Below are positions 49,922 to 59,248 of a DNA stretch of 64,000 nucleotides, piece after piece. Both the position numbers and the translations under genes were made by a program. This DNA is from Pectinatus sottacetonis (GTDB lineage Bacteria; Bacillota; Negativicutes; Selenomonadales; Selenomonadaceae). The DNA is taken from assembly GCF_015732155.1 (NCBI RefSeq), contig NZ_WIQK01000001.1:186001-250000 (forward strand), in the 5' to 3' direction. The notes under the pieces were generated by a model. It was not told the origin of the DNA. It ran no database searches and saw nothing but the letters and a program-made list of their open reading frames with translations. Positions within the stretch are counted from its first letter, which is position 1; the number at the start of each line of letters is the position of its first letter.

Positions 49922-50575
49922 TTAAATAACCGATAATGGCATTACATATTTAAATACACTTATAAAATGAGCGATACTTCCGCCAATTACAAATAAATGC
50001 CAGACAGCGTGGTTGTAAGGAATCTTCTTATCAAGATAAAATACTGTTCCGATAGTGTATAAAACACCACCAATAATAAGCCAGTATATTGCCGCACTTG
50101 GTAATACAGCAAGCAAGGGTTTTACCACGATTACAGCCAGCCACCCCATTAATAAATAGCATATTGTAGAAAAGAACCTAAATCTTTTAACAAAAAATAT
50201 TTTAAATACTATCCCTATTGCTGCCAGACTCCATACCACAGCAAACAATACCCAGCCTAATGTACCATGCAGTGATAATAAGGCAAATGGTGTATAATTC
50301 CCCGCTATTAAAACATATATAGCTGAATGATCAAATATTTTCAGGACATCTTTTACCCGTTTGCGGCTGAAACTATGATAGAGAGTTGAAGCCAGATATA
50401 AAAGCACCAGTGATACACCATATACTACAGCTGCAATCATCTGCCATTTTCCTCCATCTATATAGGCTCTGACAACGAGAATTATCAGTCCAATCACAGC
50501 CAAAAAAGTCCCTATACCATGCGTAATTGCATTAATTTTTTCTTCTAATGCAAAATTTATTTTTAGTTTAGACAT
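49922..50575 (-). CDS. Hemolysin III family membrane protein (TrhA/PAQR-like)
   Basis: 217 residues, seven membrane segments. Metal-binding motifs of the family: ITHGIGTFLAV, STLYHSF, IFDHSAIYVLIAGNYTP and YNHAVWHLFVIGGSIAHF. Bacterial members affect membrane fluidity or fatty-acid balance; the haemolysin name is historical. A long inverted repeat AAATAATCTTTA...TAAAGATTATTT (about 50632-50714) lies upstream. Confidence 0.9.
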   Translation of the reverse strand: MSKLKINFALEEKINAITHGIGTFLAVIGLIILVVRAYIDGGKWQMIAAVVYGVSLVLLYLASTLYHSFSRKRVKDVLKIFDHSAIYVLIAGNYTPFALLSLHGTLGWVLFAVVWSLAAIGIVFKIFFVKRFRFFSTICYLLMGWLAVIVVKPLLAVLPSAAIYWLIIGGVLYTIGTVFYLDKKIPYNHAVWHLFVIGGSIAHFISVFKYVMPLSVI

Positions 50576-50855
50576 TTTTACTTATTACCTTTCTCCTATT
50601 AATATAAATACTACATGAAATACCTAAACGGTAAATAATCTTTATGCTGAAGATAATCAGCACATTACTAATAATTATGATTAAATTAATAATGTCATAC
50701 AGTAAAGATTATTTTCTATATTATAGCACATATTATTAAATAAATTTCTGGCAAATATCTATGAATACTGCTGAATCATAAAGATAACTACCATGTTTTT
50801 GAGATTTATTCTCATTTTTACCTAATTTTAAATATGTAAAAGGATGAATTAATAA

Positions 50856-51611
50856 ATGTTAAATGAATTTTCCCGAACAGAATTGCTATATGGCAAAGAT
50901 GCCCTTAATTTATTGATGGAGAAAAAAATAGCTGTCTTTGGTTTAGGCGGTGTAGGCGGCTATACTGTGGAAGCTTTAGCACGAAGCGGCATTGGTCAGC
51001 TTGAACTTATTGACGATGATAAAATCTGCTTAACTAACATAAATCGGCAAATATATGCGCTGCATACTACTATAGGAAAATATAAAACAGATGTCGCAGC
51101 AGAACGTATTATGCAAATAAATCCTAAATGTCGTGTTAATACAAGAAAAATTTTTTATTCTCCAGAAACATCTGCGCAATTTAATTTCACTAAATTTGAC
51201 TATATCGTAGATGCTATAGACACTGTAAGTGGAAAAATAGAACTTGCTGTTCAAGCACAGATAAGCGGCACTAAGATAATAAGTGCTATGGGTGCTGGCA
51301 ACAAAACTGATCCACTTGCTTTTGAAGTAACTGATATATATAAAACTTCTATGTGCCCTCTGGCCAGAGTCATGCGCAGAGAATTAAAAAAACATCATGT
51401 AAAAGCTCTTAAAGTAATATATTCTAAAGAAAAACCCAAAGTACCAGTAAATGATCTGGCTGCAAGCTGTAAAACCCATTGTATATGTCCTCCGGGAACA
51501 GCTCGGAAATGCACGCAAAAACGGCAGATACCTGCCAGTAATTCTTTCATTCCGCCTATTGCCGGTCTCATTATGGCTGGAGAAATAATCAATGAGCTGC
51601 TTTCTAATTAA
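50856..51611 (+). CDS. tcdA: tRNA threonylcarbamoyladenosine dehydratase TcdA
   Basis: 251 residues of the E1-like/MoeB fold. ATP loop FGLGGVGGYTVEALARSGIG (28-47), DDDKICLTNINRQ (Arg finger), Asp in DAIDTVSGK, and a Cys-rich tail SCKTHCICPPGTARKC. It cyclises t6A37 in tRNA to ct6A using ATP. Single gene with a strong terminator directly after its stop. Confidence 0.9.
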   Translation: MLNEFSRTELLYGKDALNLLMEKKIAVFGLGGVGGYTVEALARSGIGQLELIDDDKICLTNINRQIYALHTTIGKYKTDVAAERIMQINPKCRVNTRKIFYSPETSAQFNFTKFDYIVDAIDTVSGKIELAVQAQISGTKIISAMGAGNKTDPLAFEVTDIYKTSMCPLARVMRRELKKHHVKALKVIYSKEKPKVPVNDLAASCKTHCICPPGTARKCTQKRQIPASNSFIPPIAGLIMAGEIINELLSN

Positions 51612-51657
51612 AAAAGGCTGTTGATGTAATAAAACATTTCATCAACAGCCTTTTTAA
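51611..51657. terminator. Bidirectional terminator
   Basis: AAAAAGGCTGTTGATG / CATCAACAGCCTTTTT between tcdA and the converging adenosyltransferase gene. Confidence 0.9.
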
Positions 51658-51679
51658 TGCGTTTATAAAAGTATCGTTT

Positions 51680-52174
51680 TTACGCTTCTTCCAAACGCAT
51701 CAACAAAAAACACAAATCTGATAATCTATTCAAATACAGTCTATCCTGATCAAAAACTACTTCTTTTTGCGCAAGAGCAAGTACCCGGCGCTCTGCACGC
51801 CTTGTCGTAGATCTTGCCATATCCAGAAAAGCCCCGGCTAATGTGTTTCCTGGTACAATAAATTCTTTAAGCACCGGCAGTCTGTTTTCTATATCATGGA
51901 TAAGATCTTCTAACATACTGACTTCTTTCTGTCTTATAATTGGCTGCGTATTTATGCTGGCCAGATCTGTCATTAAAGACATATTAAGTTTTTGGAGAAA
52001 TTTTATATTTTTCTTTACTTCTTCCTTCTGGCATACTGACCGAGCTAGTGCCAATGCAGAATTTATTTCATCTACAGAGCCATAAGCTTCAACCCGCGGC
52101 GAATTCTTATCTACTCTTTGTCCGGTATATAAGCTTGTTTCCCCCTTATCACCGGTTTTAGTAGAAATCGACAT
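51680..52174 (-). CDS. pduO: PduO-type cob(I)alamin adenosyltransferase
   Basis: 164 residues from the ATG at 52174; an in-frame ATG at 52192 would place the AAGGAGGG ribosome site inside the coding region. Family motifs: STKTGDKGETSLYTGQRVDK (ATP), YGSVDEINSALALARS, FLDMARSTTRRAERRV, YLNRLSDLCFLLMR. It attaches the adenosyl group from ATP to cobalamin in the cytoplasm. It shows that the organism uses adenosylcobalamin, in line with the cobalamin-riboswitch locus at 30 kb. Confidence 0.92.
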   Translation of the reverse strand: MSISTKTGDKGETSLYTGQRVDKNSPRVEAYGSVDEINSALALARSVCQKEEVKKNIKFLQKLNMSLMTDLASINTQPIIRQKEVSMLEDLIHDIENRLPVLKEFIVPGNTLAGAFLDMARSTTRRAERRVLALAQKEVVFDQDRLYLNRLSDLCFLLMRLEEA

Positions 52175-52260
52175 TATTGTTCCCTCCTTCATTTGAATTA
52201 TATGATATACCCCTCTTATAACACATACAGTATTTAAGCAGAAACATCCTGCCTATTTAT

Positions 52261-52683
52261 CTAAATATCGAAAATTTCTGCTTCAGAAAAGAACACATGT
52301 ATCTCTCTGTCTGCACTAGCAACGCTATCTGATGCATGAACAGCGTTATGCTCTTTACTTTCTGCAAATAAATTGCGTATCGTTCCTTCAGCAGCTTTAT
52401 CTGGATCAGTAGCTCCGTGAAGTATCCGCACTTTGTTTATGACATCTTCCCCTTGGAGAACTGCAGCTATTAATGGTCCTGACACCATAAACTCAACTAA
52501 TCCACTATAAAAATTCTTACCTATATGTTCGTTATAGTGCTTGGCAGCCAATCTTTCCGTCATACAAAGCATTTTCATAGCAATAATTTTAAAATTATTA
52601 TTTTCATATATTTCTAATATTTTTCCTATGCTTTTTGCTTTTACTGCATCAGGTTTTATTAAAATCAGTGTTTTTTCTTCCAT
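52261..52683 (-). CDS. ndk: Nucleoside diphosphate kinase
   Basis: 140 residues from the ATG at 52683 (AGGAGAG site). Ndk landmarks: LILIKPDAVKAKSIGKI, the Kpn loop region, and active-site His116 in NAVHASDS. Transfers gamma-phosphate between NTPs and NDPs. The start lies within the last codons of the upstream carbonic-anhydrase-like gene (35-base overlap), so translation is probably coupled. Confidence 0.93.
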   Translation of the reverse strand: MEEKTLILIKPDAVKAKSIGKILEIYENNNFKIIAMKMLCMTERLAAKHYNEHIGKNFYSGLVEFMVSGPLIAAVLQGEDVINKVRILHGATDPDKAAEGTIRNLFAESKEHNAVHASDSVASADREIHVFFSEAEIFDI

Positions 52684-53215
52684 ATTCAAATATTATCTCT
52701 CCTGTTTCCTTTCCCTGATAATTTTGGGCCAATAAATGATAATTTATAGCTGATTGATGTATTGCTTCAATTTCATCATCATGCAGTTTTCTTTTTATCT
52801 TGCATGGTGATCCCAAAATCATCGAATTAGAAGGAAGTATTGTATTATGTGGAACAAGTGAGCCAGCACCAATCAAACTGTTACTGCCAAGACTCCCCAT
52901 CCCCAGCATTATGCTTCCCATGCCAATAAGTGAATTATCGCCTATATTGTCACAGTGCAGAACTACATTATGTCCTATCGTAACATAACTGCCAATCACA
53001 GTTGGTTTACATCCCATTACATGAATAGTAGTATTATCCTGTATATTGGTATATCTCCCGACAATAATAGCATTCATATCACCGCGCAATACTGCATTAT
53101 ACCATATACTAGAATTATCACCTATTGTAACATCACCGATTATATAAGCCGATGGTGCTATAAACACATTTTTACCAATAGATGGGATTTTACCTTTATA
53201 AGGAACAACAGGCAT
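52649..53215 (-). CDS. Gamma-carbonic anhydrase family protein
   Basis: 188 residues, left-handed beta-helix of hexapeptide repeats (IGDVTIGDNSSIWYNAVLRG, SLIGMGSIMLGMGSL). Metal His in TTIHVMG, IGHNVVLHC. Trimeric zinc/iron proteins of the YrdA/CaiE/PaaY group; some are carbonic anhydrases, others uncharacterised. AGGAGG site; clustered with uspA and ndk on the minus strand. Confidence 0.88.
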   Translation of the reverse strand: MPVVPYKGKIPSIGKNVFIAPSAYIIGDVTIGDNSSIWYNAVLRGDMNAIIVGRYTNIQDNTTIHVMGCKPTVIGSYVTIGHNVVLHCDNIGDNSLIGMGSIMLGMGSLGSNSLIGAGSLVPHNTILPSNSMILGSPCKIKRKLHDDEIEAIHQSAINYHLLAQNYQGKETGEIIFEYGRKNTDFNKT

Positions 53216-53227
53216 TCTTATTCCTCC

Positions 53228-53608
53228 TTACTTAACTACCATTACAGGAACTTCCGAATATTCCACTACCTTCTGGCTTTTGCTACCGATAAGTGCTCCT
53301 TTGAAAAGTCCTAATCCACGACTTCCCATAATAATTAAGTCAGCTTTTTCTCGTTTTGCCATTTCTACAATAATTTTATGGACTGATCCTTTTTCCACAT
53401 GTTTTACTGCCTTTACTCCTTCAGGCAGTTTAGCCCATATACTATTAAAAATCAGATCACTTGGTATATCTTTATTAATATGACTAGAAACATAGACAAA
53501 ATCGAGCTGTGCCCCGCTCCGTTGTGCCAGATCAATAGCTTTATCTACTGCCTTGCATCCATCTACTGAGCCATCAGCTGCTACTAATATTTTATTGATT
53601 TTTTCCAT
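53228..53608 (-). CDS. Universal stress protein (UspA family)
   Basis: 126 residues from the ATG at 53608, with TTAGGAGGGG just before; an upstream in-frame start lacks this. Fold landmarks: KILVAADGSVDGCKAVDKAI at the N-terminus and the ATP-binding IIMGSRGLGLFKGALIGSKS near the C-terminus, so the ATP-binding type. Followed after 12 bases by the carbonic-anhydrase-like gene. Confidence 0.9.
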   Translation of the reverse strand: MEKINKILVAADGSVDGCKAVDKAIDLAQRSGAQLDFVYVSSHINKDIPSDLIFNSIWAKLPEGVKAVKHVEKGSVHKIIVEMAKREKADLIIMGSRGLGLFKGALIGSKSQKVVEYSEVPVMVVK

Positions 53609-53660
53609 AATGGCCCCTCCTAAGTAAATTATTGTTTGTACAATCTTTATCTTCGTTGCC

Positions 53661-53704
53661 AATTTGTAAAAATCCTTTTTATTATCAAATGATTTTTACA
53701 AATT
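53661..53704. promoter_or_regulatory. 14-bp perfect inverted repeat upstream of uspA
   Basis: AATTTGTAAAAATC and its reverse complement, 16 bases apart, about 50 bases upstream of the uspA start. Candidate operator or leader hairpin. Confidence 0.4.
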
Positions 53705-53706
53705 GC

Positions 53707-53738
53707 AAAATAAAAAGCTGCCAGAAAAGCTTTTTGCG
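53707..53738 (-). terminator. Terminator of the feo operon
   Basis: AAAAAGCT / AGCTTTTT stem with T-run on the minus strand, about 105 bases after the small Cys-rich gene. Confidence 0.65.
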
Positions 53739-53841
53739 CTAAAAATAAACTCTTTATTTATAGAATCCATTTTATCGACAAGCAGCCTAATGACAGCCTT
53801 TTATTTTTCTTTCTTTATTTATATTGTTACTGCAATTTTAT

Positions 53842-54018
53842 TTAAGTTTTATTTATATGTTTAACTGGTTTTGAACTGGAAATATTACTGCTGCAATGCC
53901 CACAGGTTCCTGTACAATGATTGCAGCTAGGACATCCACGGCTTTTTAGCGAATAACGCACCGCAACAATAAATAAAGCAATTATAATAGCTGCTACAAT
54001 AATAGATGCTAAGTTCAT
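53842..54018 (-). CDS. FeoB-associated Cys-rich membrane protein
   Basis: 58 residues from the ATG at 54018 (GGAGTGAG site). One membrane helix (LASIIVAAIIIALFIVAVRY) followed by GCPSCNHCTGTCGHC. Small proteins of this type follow feoB in many Firmicutes; the cysteines may bind Fe2+ or an Fe-S cluster. It lies 20 bases after feoB. Confidence 0.85.
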   Translation of the reverse strand: MNLASIIVAAIIIALFIVAVRYSLKSRGCPSCNHCTGTCGHCSSNISSSKPVKHINKT

Positions 54019-54037
54019 AAAACTCACTCCTATTTTT

Positions 54038-56191
54038 TTAAGAATTTTCTAACGAATGAAGTGCTTTGGATTTGGAATCAGTTCCCGGACGCATAAGCAA
54101 AAATATTATCAAGGCTGTGAATACCAGGGCAACTATCTGTCCTGTTCCAAATATAGCACCATAAAACAAATACATTCCCAATTGATAGCAAATAAATGCC
54201 AATATATAGCCTACGACAATCTGGTAACCAACTGCTGCCGCCGCCCATTTTTTGCTGTTCATTTCCCGAGCAATAGTTGCAATAGCTACTATGCAAGGCG
54301 GATCAAACAGATTAAGTATCATATAAGAAAATGCTGCCATAGGTGTGAACATGGATCGTATTCCTTGCATAACCAGCATATCATTTTGGGGATCTGATAC
54401 ATTGCTCAATATCGCTAGTGTGCCAATAGCTTGTTCTTTTGCCATTTCAGCACTTATAACAGCTACTGCTCCCTTCCAATCACCAAACCCAAGCGGAGCA
54501 AAAATCCATCCAACAAGGCTGCCGATACCAGCCAGCATACTCGTTTCTATATTATCAACCATTCCCAACATCCAATTGAATTTAGACAAGAACCAGATCA
54601 CCATACATGCCGTAAAAATAATGGTACCAGCTTTAATAATAAAATATTTAGCACGTTCCCACATGTGAATTAGCACACCTTTTACTGATGGAACATGATA
54701 AGCAGGAAGTTCCATTACAAACGGTGCTGGATCCCCGCCAAAATAACTTGTCTTTTTCAGTATGATTCCTGAACCGACGATAATGGCAATTCCCAGGAAA
54801 TACATTGCAGGAGCGATAAGGACTGTATCAGGGAAAAAGGTAGCTGTTATCATGCCAATAATTACAGTTTTAGCTGTACAGGGAATAAATGTACTCAGCA
54901 TGATTGTCATACGCCTGTCTTTTTCATCTTCAATCGTACGGGCTGCCATAATAGCCGGAACACCACATCCAGTACCTATCAAAACAGGAATAAATGATTT
55001 TCCCGATAAACCAAACCTGCGGAAAATACGATCCATGATAAAAGCGACACGTGCCATATACCCTGAATCCTCCAATATGGACAGGAATAGGAAAATAAGC
55101 ACAATCTGCGGAACGAATCCCAGTACCGTACCGACACCACCGATAATACCATCGATTATCAGACTGGAAAGCCATGCCGGTGCAGCTATAGAATTCAGCC
55201 CGGCAGTTGCTGCGTTTGTAACAATATCACCAAAAAACGTATCATTAACCCAATCAGTGGCAGCAGCACCAACAGTAGTAATAGAAATATAATACATTAA
55301 TGTCATAACAACAGCAAAAATAGGCAGTGCTAAAATTCTGTTTGTGACAATTCGGTCAATTTTATCTGAAACAGTAAGGCTGCCCTGAGGTGCTTTTCTT
55401 TGTACGGCTGTATCCACAACTTTTGCAATATATGCATAGCGCTGATTTACGATAATGCTTTCAGCATCATCATCTAATTCCTTTTCACAATCAGTAATAT
55501 GCAATTCCAAATGTTCCAGTAGTTCTGGTTTTAAATTTAAGGCTTTCCTGACTTTTTCGTCACGTTCAAAAACTTTGATTGCATACCAGCGCAGACTGTT
55601 CTTATAAACATAATTTGCAATAGATTCTTCAATATGTGCCAACGCATGTTCTACACTACCCGTATATACATGCGGCAGCTCCATATGATCAGTTTTTCCA
55701 GCCAGAGCAATTGCTTTTTCCGTAAGTTCCGGACAGCCTTCTTTTTTCAAGGCGCTAATAGTCACGACTTCACAGTTAAGTGCTTCACTAAGCCTGCCAA
55801 TATCAATTTTATCGCCCTTTTTCCTTACAACATCAACCATATTTATTGCTACTATTACGGGTATTCCCAGCTCAATAAGCTGTGTTGTAAGATATAAATT
55901 TCTTTCTATATTAGTCCCGTCAACAATATTAATAATAACATCCGGGCGCTGTTTTACTAAATAATTTCTCGTAACAGTTTCTTCTAAACTATATGGAGAT
56001 AAGGAATAAATACCTGGAAGATCCTGAATTATAACATCACGATGATTCTTTAATATACCATCTTTCTTTTCTACTGTAACCCCCGGCCAGTTTCCGACAT
56101 ATTCGGTTCCGCCAGTCAAAGTATTAAATAAAGTAGTTTTTCCGCAGTTGGGATTGCCGGCAAGGGCAATAGTAATTCCCATGATATGCAT
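54038..56191 (-). CDS. feoB: Ferrous iron transporter FeoB
   Basis: 717 residues. N-terminal G domain: G1 AGNPNCGKTTLFN, G3 DLPGIYSLSPYS, G4 AINMVDV. Then the GDI helical domain, and a membrane domain from about 280 with two Gate/Core repeats (CGVPAIMAARTI; FTPMAAFSYMILN). Imports Fe2+ across the inner membrane. The start could be the ATG at 56191 or nine bases later (56182). Between feoA and the Cys-rich partner in a Fur-type operon. Confidence 0.95.
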   Translation of the reverse strand: MHIMGITIALAGNPNCGKTTLFNTLTGGTEYVGNWPGVTVEKKDGILKNHRDVIIQDLPGIYSLSPYSLEETVTRNYLVKQRPDVIINIVDGTNIERNLYLTTQLIELGIPVIVAINMVDVVRKKGDKIDIGRLSEALNCEVVTISALKKEGCPELTEKAIALAGKTDHMELPHVYTGSVEHALAHIEESIANYVYKNSLRWYAIKVFERDEKVRKALNLKPELLEHLELHITDCEKELDDDAESIIVNQRYAYIAKVVDTAVQRKAPQGSLTVSDKIDRIVTNRILALPIFAVVMTLMYYISITTVGAAATDWVNDTFFGDIVTNAATAGLNSIAAPAWLSSLIIDGIIGGVGTVLGFVPQIVLIFLFLSILEDSGYMARVAFIMDRIFRRFGLSGKSFIPVLIGTGCGVPAIMAARTIEDEKDRRMTIMLSTFIPCTAKTVIIGMITATFFPDTVLIAPAMYFLGIAIIVGSGIILKKTSYFGGDPAPFVMELPAYHVPSVKGVLIHMWERAKYFIIKAGTIIFTACMVIWFLSKFNWMLGMVDNIETSMLAGIGSLVGWIFAPLGFGDWKGAVAVISAEMAKEQAIGTLAILSNVSDPQNDMLVMQGIRSMFTPMAAFSYMILNLFDPPCIVAIATIAREMNSKKWAAAAVGYQIVVGYILAFICYQLGMYLFYGAIFGTGQIVALVFTALIIFLLMRPGTDSKSKALHSLENS

Positions 56192-56218
56192 CTTCCTCCT
56201 CTGTATTTACGATAATGC

Positions 56219-56440
56219 CTATTCTACCTGAATAGTATCTGCTTCTGTTTTGCGTACTGAAAGTTCATAACCGCGCACATTGAGTTCAACTGGATCTCCC
56301 AGAGGAGCTACCTTACGTATATATATGGACGTTCCTTTAGTTATTCCCATATCCATAATTCTTCTTTTAGTAGGTCCTTTGCCTTCTAATTTAACAACTT
56401 TTACAGTTTCGCCTACTTTTGCATCACTAAGACATTTCAT
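56219..56440 (-). CDS. feoA: FeoA family protein
   Basis: 73 residues, SH3-like: SDAKVGETVKVVKLEGKGPT, KRRIMDMGITKGTSIYIRKV, APLGDPVELNVRGYELSVRK. Cytoplasmic partner of FeoB. GGAGG ribosome site; 28 bases before feoB. Confidence 0.92.
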   Translation of the reverse strand: MKCLSDAKVGETVKVVKLEGKGPTKRRIMDMGITKGTSIYIRKVAPLGDPVELNVRGYELSVRKTEADTIQVE

Positions 56441-56456
56441 ATATTAGCCTCCCTAT

Positions 56457-56762
56457 TCATACCATAATATGTCCAGCCATTTTTCTGTCTAAAGCAATAC
56501 GGCTGTCCTTTACCTGTAATATAAGGTTTCCCCCTATAGAATTCATTACAGTTACTTTACTATCAACTGTGAGTCCCAGTTCAGCTAAATGTTGCCTTAC
56601 ATTATCACGTCCTGTTATTTTGCGGATAATTACAGGTTTGCCCCGATCTACCATTAGTAGTGGCATGGTCTGCTCCTTTTTTGTAAAATTTTCACACTCG
56701 TCACATGATGTTCTATTAAGCTGTAAACTTTCTTCTCTAACAGCAATCGCCATCATCATCAC
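56457..56762 (-). CDS. FeoA family protein, possible Cys-containing N-terminal extension
   Basis: The FeoA fold (PVIIRKITGRDNVRQHLAEL, GLTVDSKVTVMNSIGG, DRKMAGHIMV) occupies the last 69 codons. Two starts are plausible: the ATG at 56666 behind GGAGCAG gives a usual 69-residue FeoA, while the ATGs at 56753-56762 behind GAGGTG add 32 residues containing CDEC. Second feoA of the operon, first gene after the Fur box. Confidence 0.82.
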   Translation of the reverse strand: MMMMAIAVREESLQLNRTSCDECENFTKKEQTMPLLMVDRGKPVIIRKITGRDNVRQHLAELGLTVDSKVTVMNSIGGNLILQVKDSRIALDRKMAGHIMV

Positions 56763-56779
56763 CTCTGTGTTTTATTATT

Positions 56780-56832
56780 GATATTTATTATCATTACATT
56801 AATATAATACCGATAATGATAATGATTGTCAA
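56780..56832. promoter_or_regulatory. Fur box
   Basis: GATAATGATAATGATTGTC (56812-56830) matches the Fur consensus, with a weaker TTATTATCATTAC at 56785-56797. It sits upstream of the feoA-feoA-feoB operon, so iron repression is expected. Confidence 0.8.
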
Positions 56833-56843
56833 TAACATTTCAA

Positions 56844-56882
56844 CAAAAAACTGTATTTTTTTTTCTAAATACAGTTTTTTTA
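56844..56882 (-). terminator. Terminator of recJ
   Basis: AAAAAACTGTATTT / AAATACAGTTTTTT, 50 bases beyond the recJ stop. Confidence 0.8.
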
Positions 56883-56933
56883 TCTCTTACTATATTTATT
56901 TTTATTGCCGCAGCAGCATGAGTTTCCAACTTC

Positions 56934-58907
56934 TTAATTTGTATACCGCTCCAAAAAAGTTACCGATGTATTAATATCTTTTTTTTCTTTCAGACCTACT
57001 GGCAAAGTGCATGCCATATTCTTTTTATCAAACAATATTACCTGAATTTCACATAAAACTTTAAGACAATATATAATATTTTCTTCACTAATATTATATA
57101 TTTCTTCATTCAAATAAGTACTAATCATTTTTTGCTCATTAAAAAACCATTTTCCGCCATTTTCGTTTATCTTTTTTTTAAGAAAAAGATAAACTGCTGC
57201 TATCATATCATGGGACGGATATTTTTTCCCAGCTGCACTTATTTTTATATCCTTTATTTTTAATTGTATGTATTCTCTATCATTCCATACGTTAATTTCC
57301 GGCTGAAACACTAAGTCAACTTTTTTTGTTTCTATAATGTCCGCATATTCTCCTATATTCCAGCCAAGAGCAGTATACTGTTTATTCTGCGCCGTGAAAT
57401 TAAATTTTAAATGCTGTTTCGTTTTTCCTATCTTTTTTACATTATAAGGCTGTATTCCACCACATAAAAAGCTGGGAGCCGGATTTCCCATGCCAAAAGG
57501 TTCTAATAAAGATAAATCTGCTATCATTTTTTTATTAATTAATTCCGGCTGCACTACCTGAGCGATCTCCACAATTGGCTGCATATCATCATTTGTTAAT
57601 ATCATTTCTGCGTAATGGGTAAAAGTTCTGCGAAATTCATTTATGTTTTCTTCTTTAAGCGACAATCCGGCAGCCATTGCATGGCCGCCGAAAGCTGCTA
57701 AGCAGTCACTGCATTTTTCTAAGGCCTCACAAATATTAAATTCCTTTATGCTTCTGCATGATCCCTTTCCCATACCATCTTCATCCAGGCTTATCACAAC
57801 TGTCGGTCGGTAATATGCATCAACTATACGTGACGCTGCTATACCGATTATTCCCTGGTGCCAATTTCTGGCTGCTACAACTATTGCTGCTTCATTTTGG
57901 TATTTATTTTTTTCTATTATTTTTACCGCTTCTTTAAAAGCAGTTTCAACAAGCTCTTGCCGTATTTTGTTTTCCTTGTCAAGCTCAAGTGCCAATTTAT
58001 ATGCTTCATCTGCATCTTCACTCAGTAACAGTTCCACTCCCATACTCGCATGTTTGAGCCTTCCTGCTGCATTAAGCCTGGGACCTAATACAAATCCAAT
58101 ATGTCCGGCTGTTATTTTATCCCTGGACAAATTGCATACTTCAATTAATTTTAATATTCCCATATTAGTTATGGATGCCAAGCCCATTTTTACAATTTTC
58201 CTGTTCTCCCCGATAAGCGGTACAATATCTGCGACTGTTCCCAAAGCAGCAACATCAAGATACTGTTCAAATGGTTCCTTTTTTATCGACTGCCATAATG
58301 CCTGACAAAGTTTAAAAGCTACTCCGACACCAGCCAAATTTTTATCTGGATAATCACTATCAGCTCTTTGGGGATCAATAACAGCTACTGCTTCTGGCAA
58401 TGTTTCACCTGGTAAATGATGGTCTGTAACAATTACATCCATATAATCTCCCGCATATCTCAATTCATCTATTGATCTTATGCCACAATCCACTGTTATA
58501 AGCAGATTGGTTTTCCCAATGAATTTATCTACAGCTTCCTTATGCACTCCATATCCTTCTGTCTGCCGGTCTGGCAGATAATATGCTGCATCTGCTCCTA
58601 ACTTTTTTAGCGTCTTATATAGTAATGTAGTAGCCGTTATTCCATCAACATCATAATCACCAAATATCGTTATATGTTCTTTTTTATAAATGGCAGCTAT
58701 TATACGAGCCACAGCTGCCCGCATGTTAGGTAAAAGCAAAGGATCATAAAATTTCTGCTGTTCTGTATGTAGAAAAATCTCTGCTTCTTCCTGTGTTAAA
58801 TTTTTATTCAACAGAATTGCTGCTATAATAGGTGATATATTCAACACTTTAGCAAATTCACCACAACTTTGTTGATTATTACTTACAATATGCCATCTTT
58901 TAACCAT
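56934..58907 (-). CDS. recJ: Single-strand DNA exonuclease RecJ
   Basis: 657 residues, longer than E. coli RecJ (577), as in many Firmicutes with a C-terminal extension. DHH catalytic motifs: FGDYDVDG (82-89), TVDCG, VTDHH (160-164); DHHA1 with FGGHAMAAG; OB domain (LKFNFTAQNKQYTALGWNIG). Degrades single strands 5' to 3' in recombination and mismatch repair. Separate transcription unit. Confidence 0.94.
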   Translation of the reverse strand: MVKRWHIVSNNQQSCGEFAKVLNISPIIAAILLNKNLTQEEAEIFLHTEQQKFYDPLLLPNMRAAVARIIAAIYKKEHITIFGDYDVDGITATTLLYKTLKKLGADAAYYLPDRQTEGYGVHKEAVDKFIGKTNLLITVDCGIRSIDELRYAGDYMDVIVTDHHLPGETLPEAVAVIDPQRADSDYPDKNLAGVGVAFKLCQALWQSIKKEPFEQYLDVAALGTVADIVPLIGENRKIVKMGLASITNMGILKLIEVCNLSRDKITAGHIGFVLGPRLNAAGRLKHASMGVELLLSEDADEAYKLALELDKENKIRQELVETAFKEAVKIIEKNKYQNEAAIVVAARNWHQGIIGIAASRIVDAYYRPTVVISLDEDGMGKGSCRSIKEFNICEALEKCSDCLAAFGGHAMAAGLSLKEENINEFRRTFTHYAEMILTNDDMQPIVEIAQVVQPELINKKMIADLSLLEPFGMGNPAPSFLCGGIQPYNVKKIGKTKQHLKFNFTAQNKQYTALGWNIGEYADIIETKKVDLVFQPEINVWNDREYIQLKIKDIKISAAGKKYPSHDMIAAVYLFLKKKINENGGKWFFNEQKMISTYLNEEIYNISEENIIYCLKVLCEIQVILFDKKNMACTLPVGLKEKKDINTSVTFLERYTN

Positions 58908-59248
58908 TTAATCAATTAATCTCCTCAAGCACAATATTATCAGGAAAATCTCTCACTATTCTGCTGATTTTATTTATATCTTTGTAGTATAACTATTATA
59001 ACATATTAATTTATACCATAAATATTTTACATGAACAAAACTATATGATAAAATACAAACTACGTATTAGAATAATATGGTTCGATGCATTCTATTATTC
59101 TTGTTTAATTCATTAGCAGAGAATAACAGCGAAGAAAATCTTCGCTTTATTAATATGTTTTTGAAAAATTTTATTTTCAATTTTTAGATATTATAATATA
59201 ACGTCAATTCTGCTTTTCAATATCAGCAGGTTGGAGGAAAAGTCATCC
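58908..59248. other. Intergenic region between divergent recJ and glycosyltransferase genes
   Basis: About 340 bases. A small hairpin GCGAAGA/TCTTCGC (59130-59146) followed by TTTATTA, oriented plus, could be a terminator or leader hairpin of the glycosyltransferase. No gene seen. Confidence 0.4.

Noticed and set aside
54762-55292. Plus-strand frame opposite feoB
   Set aside because: Shadow of the hydrophobic membrane domain of FeoB.
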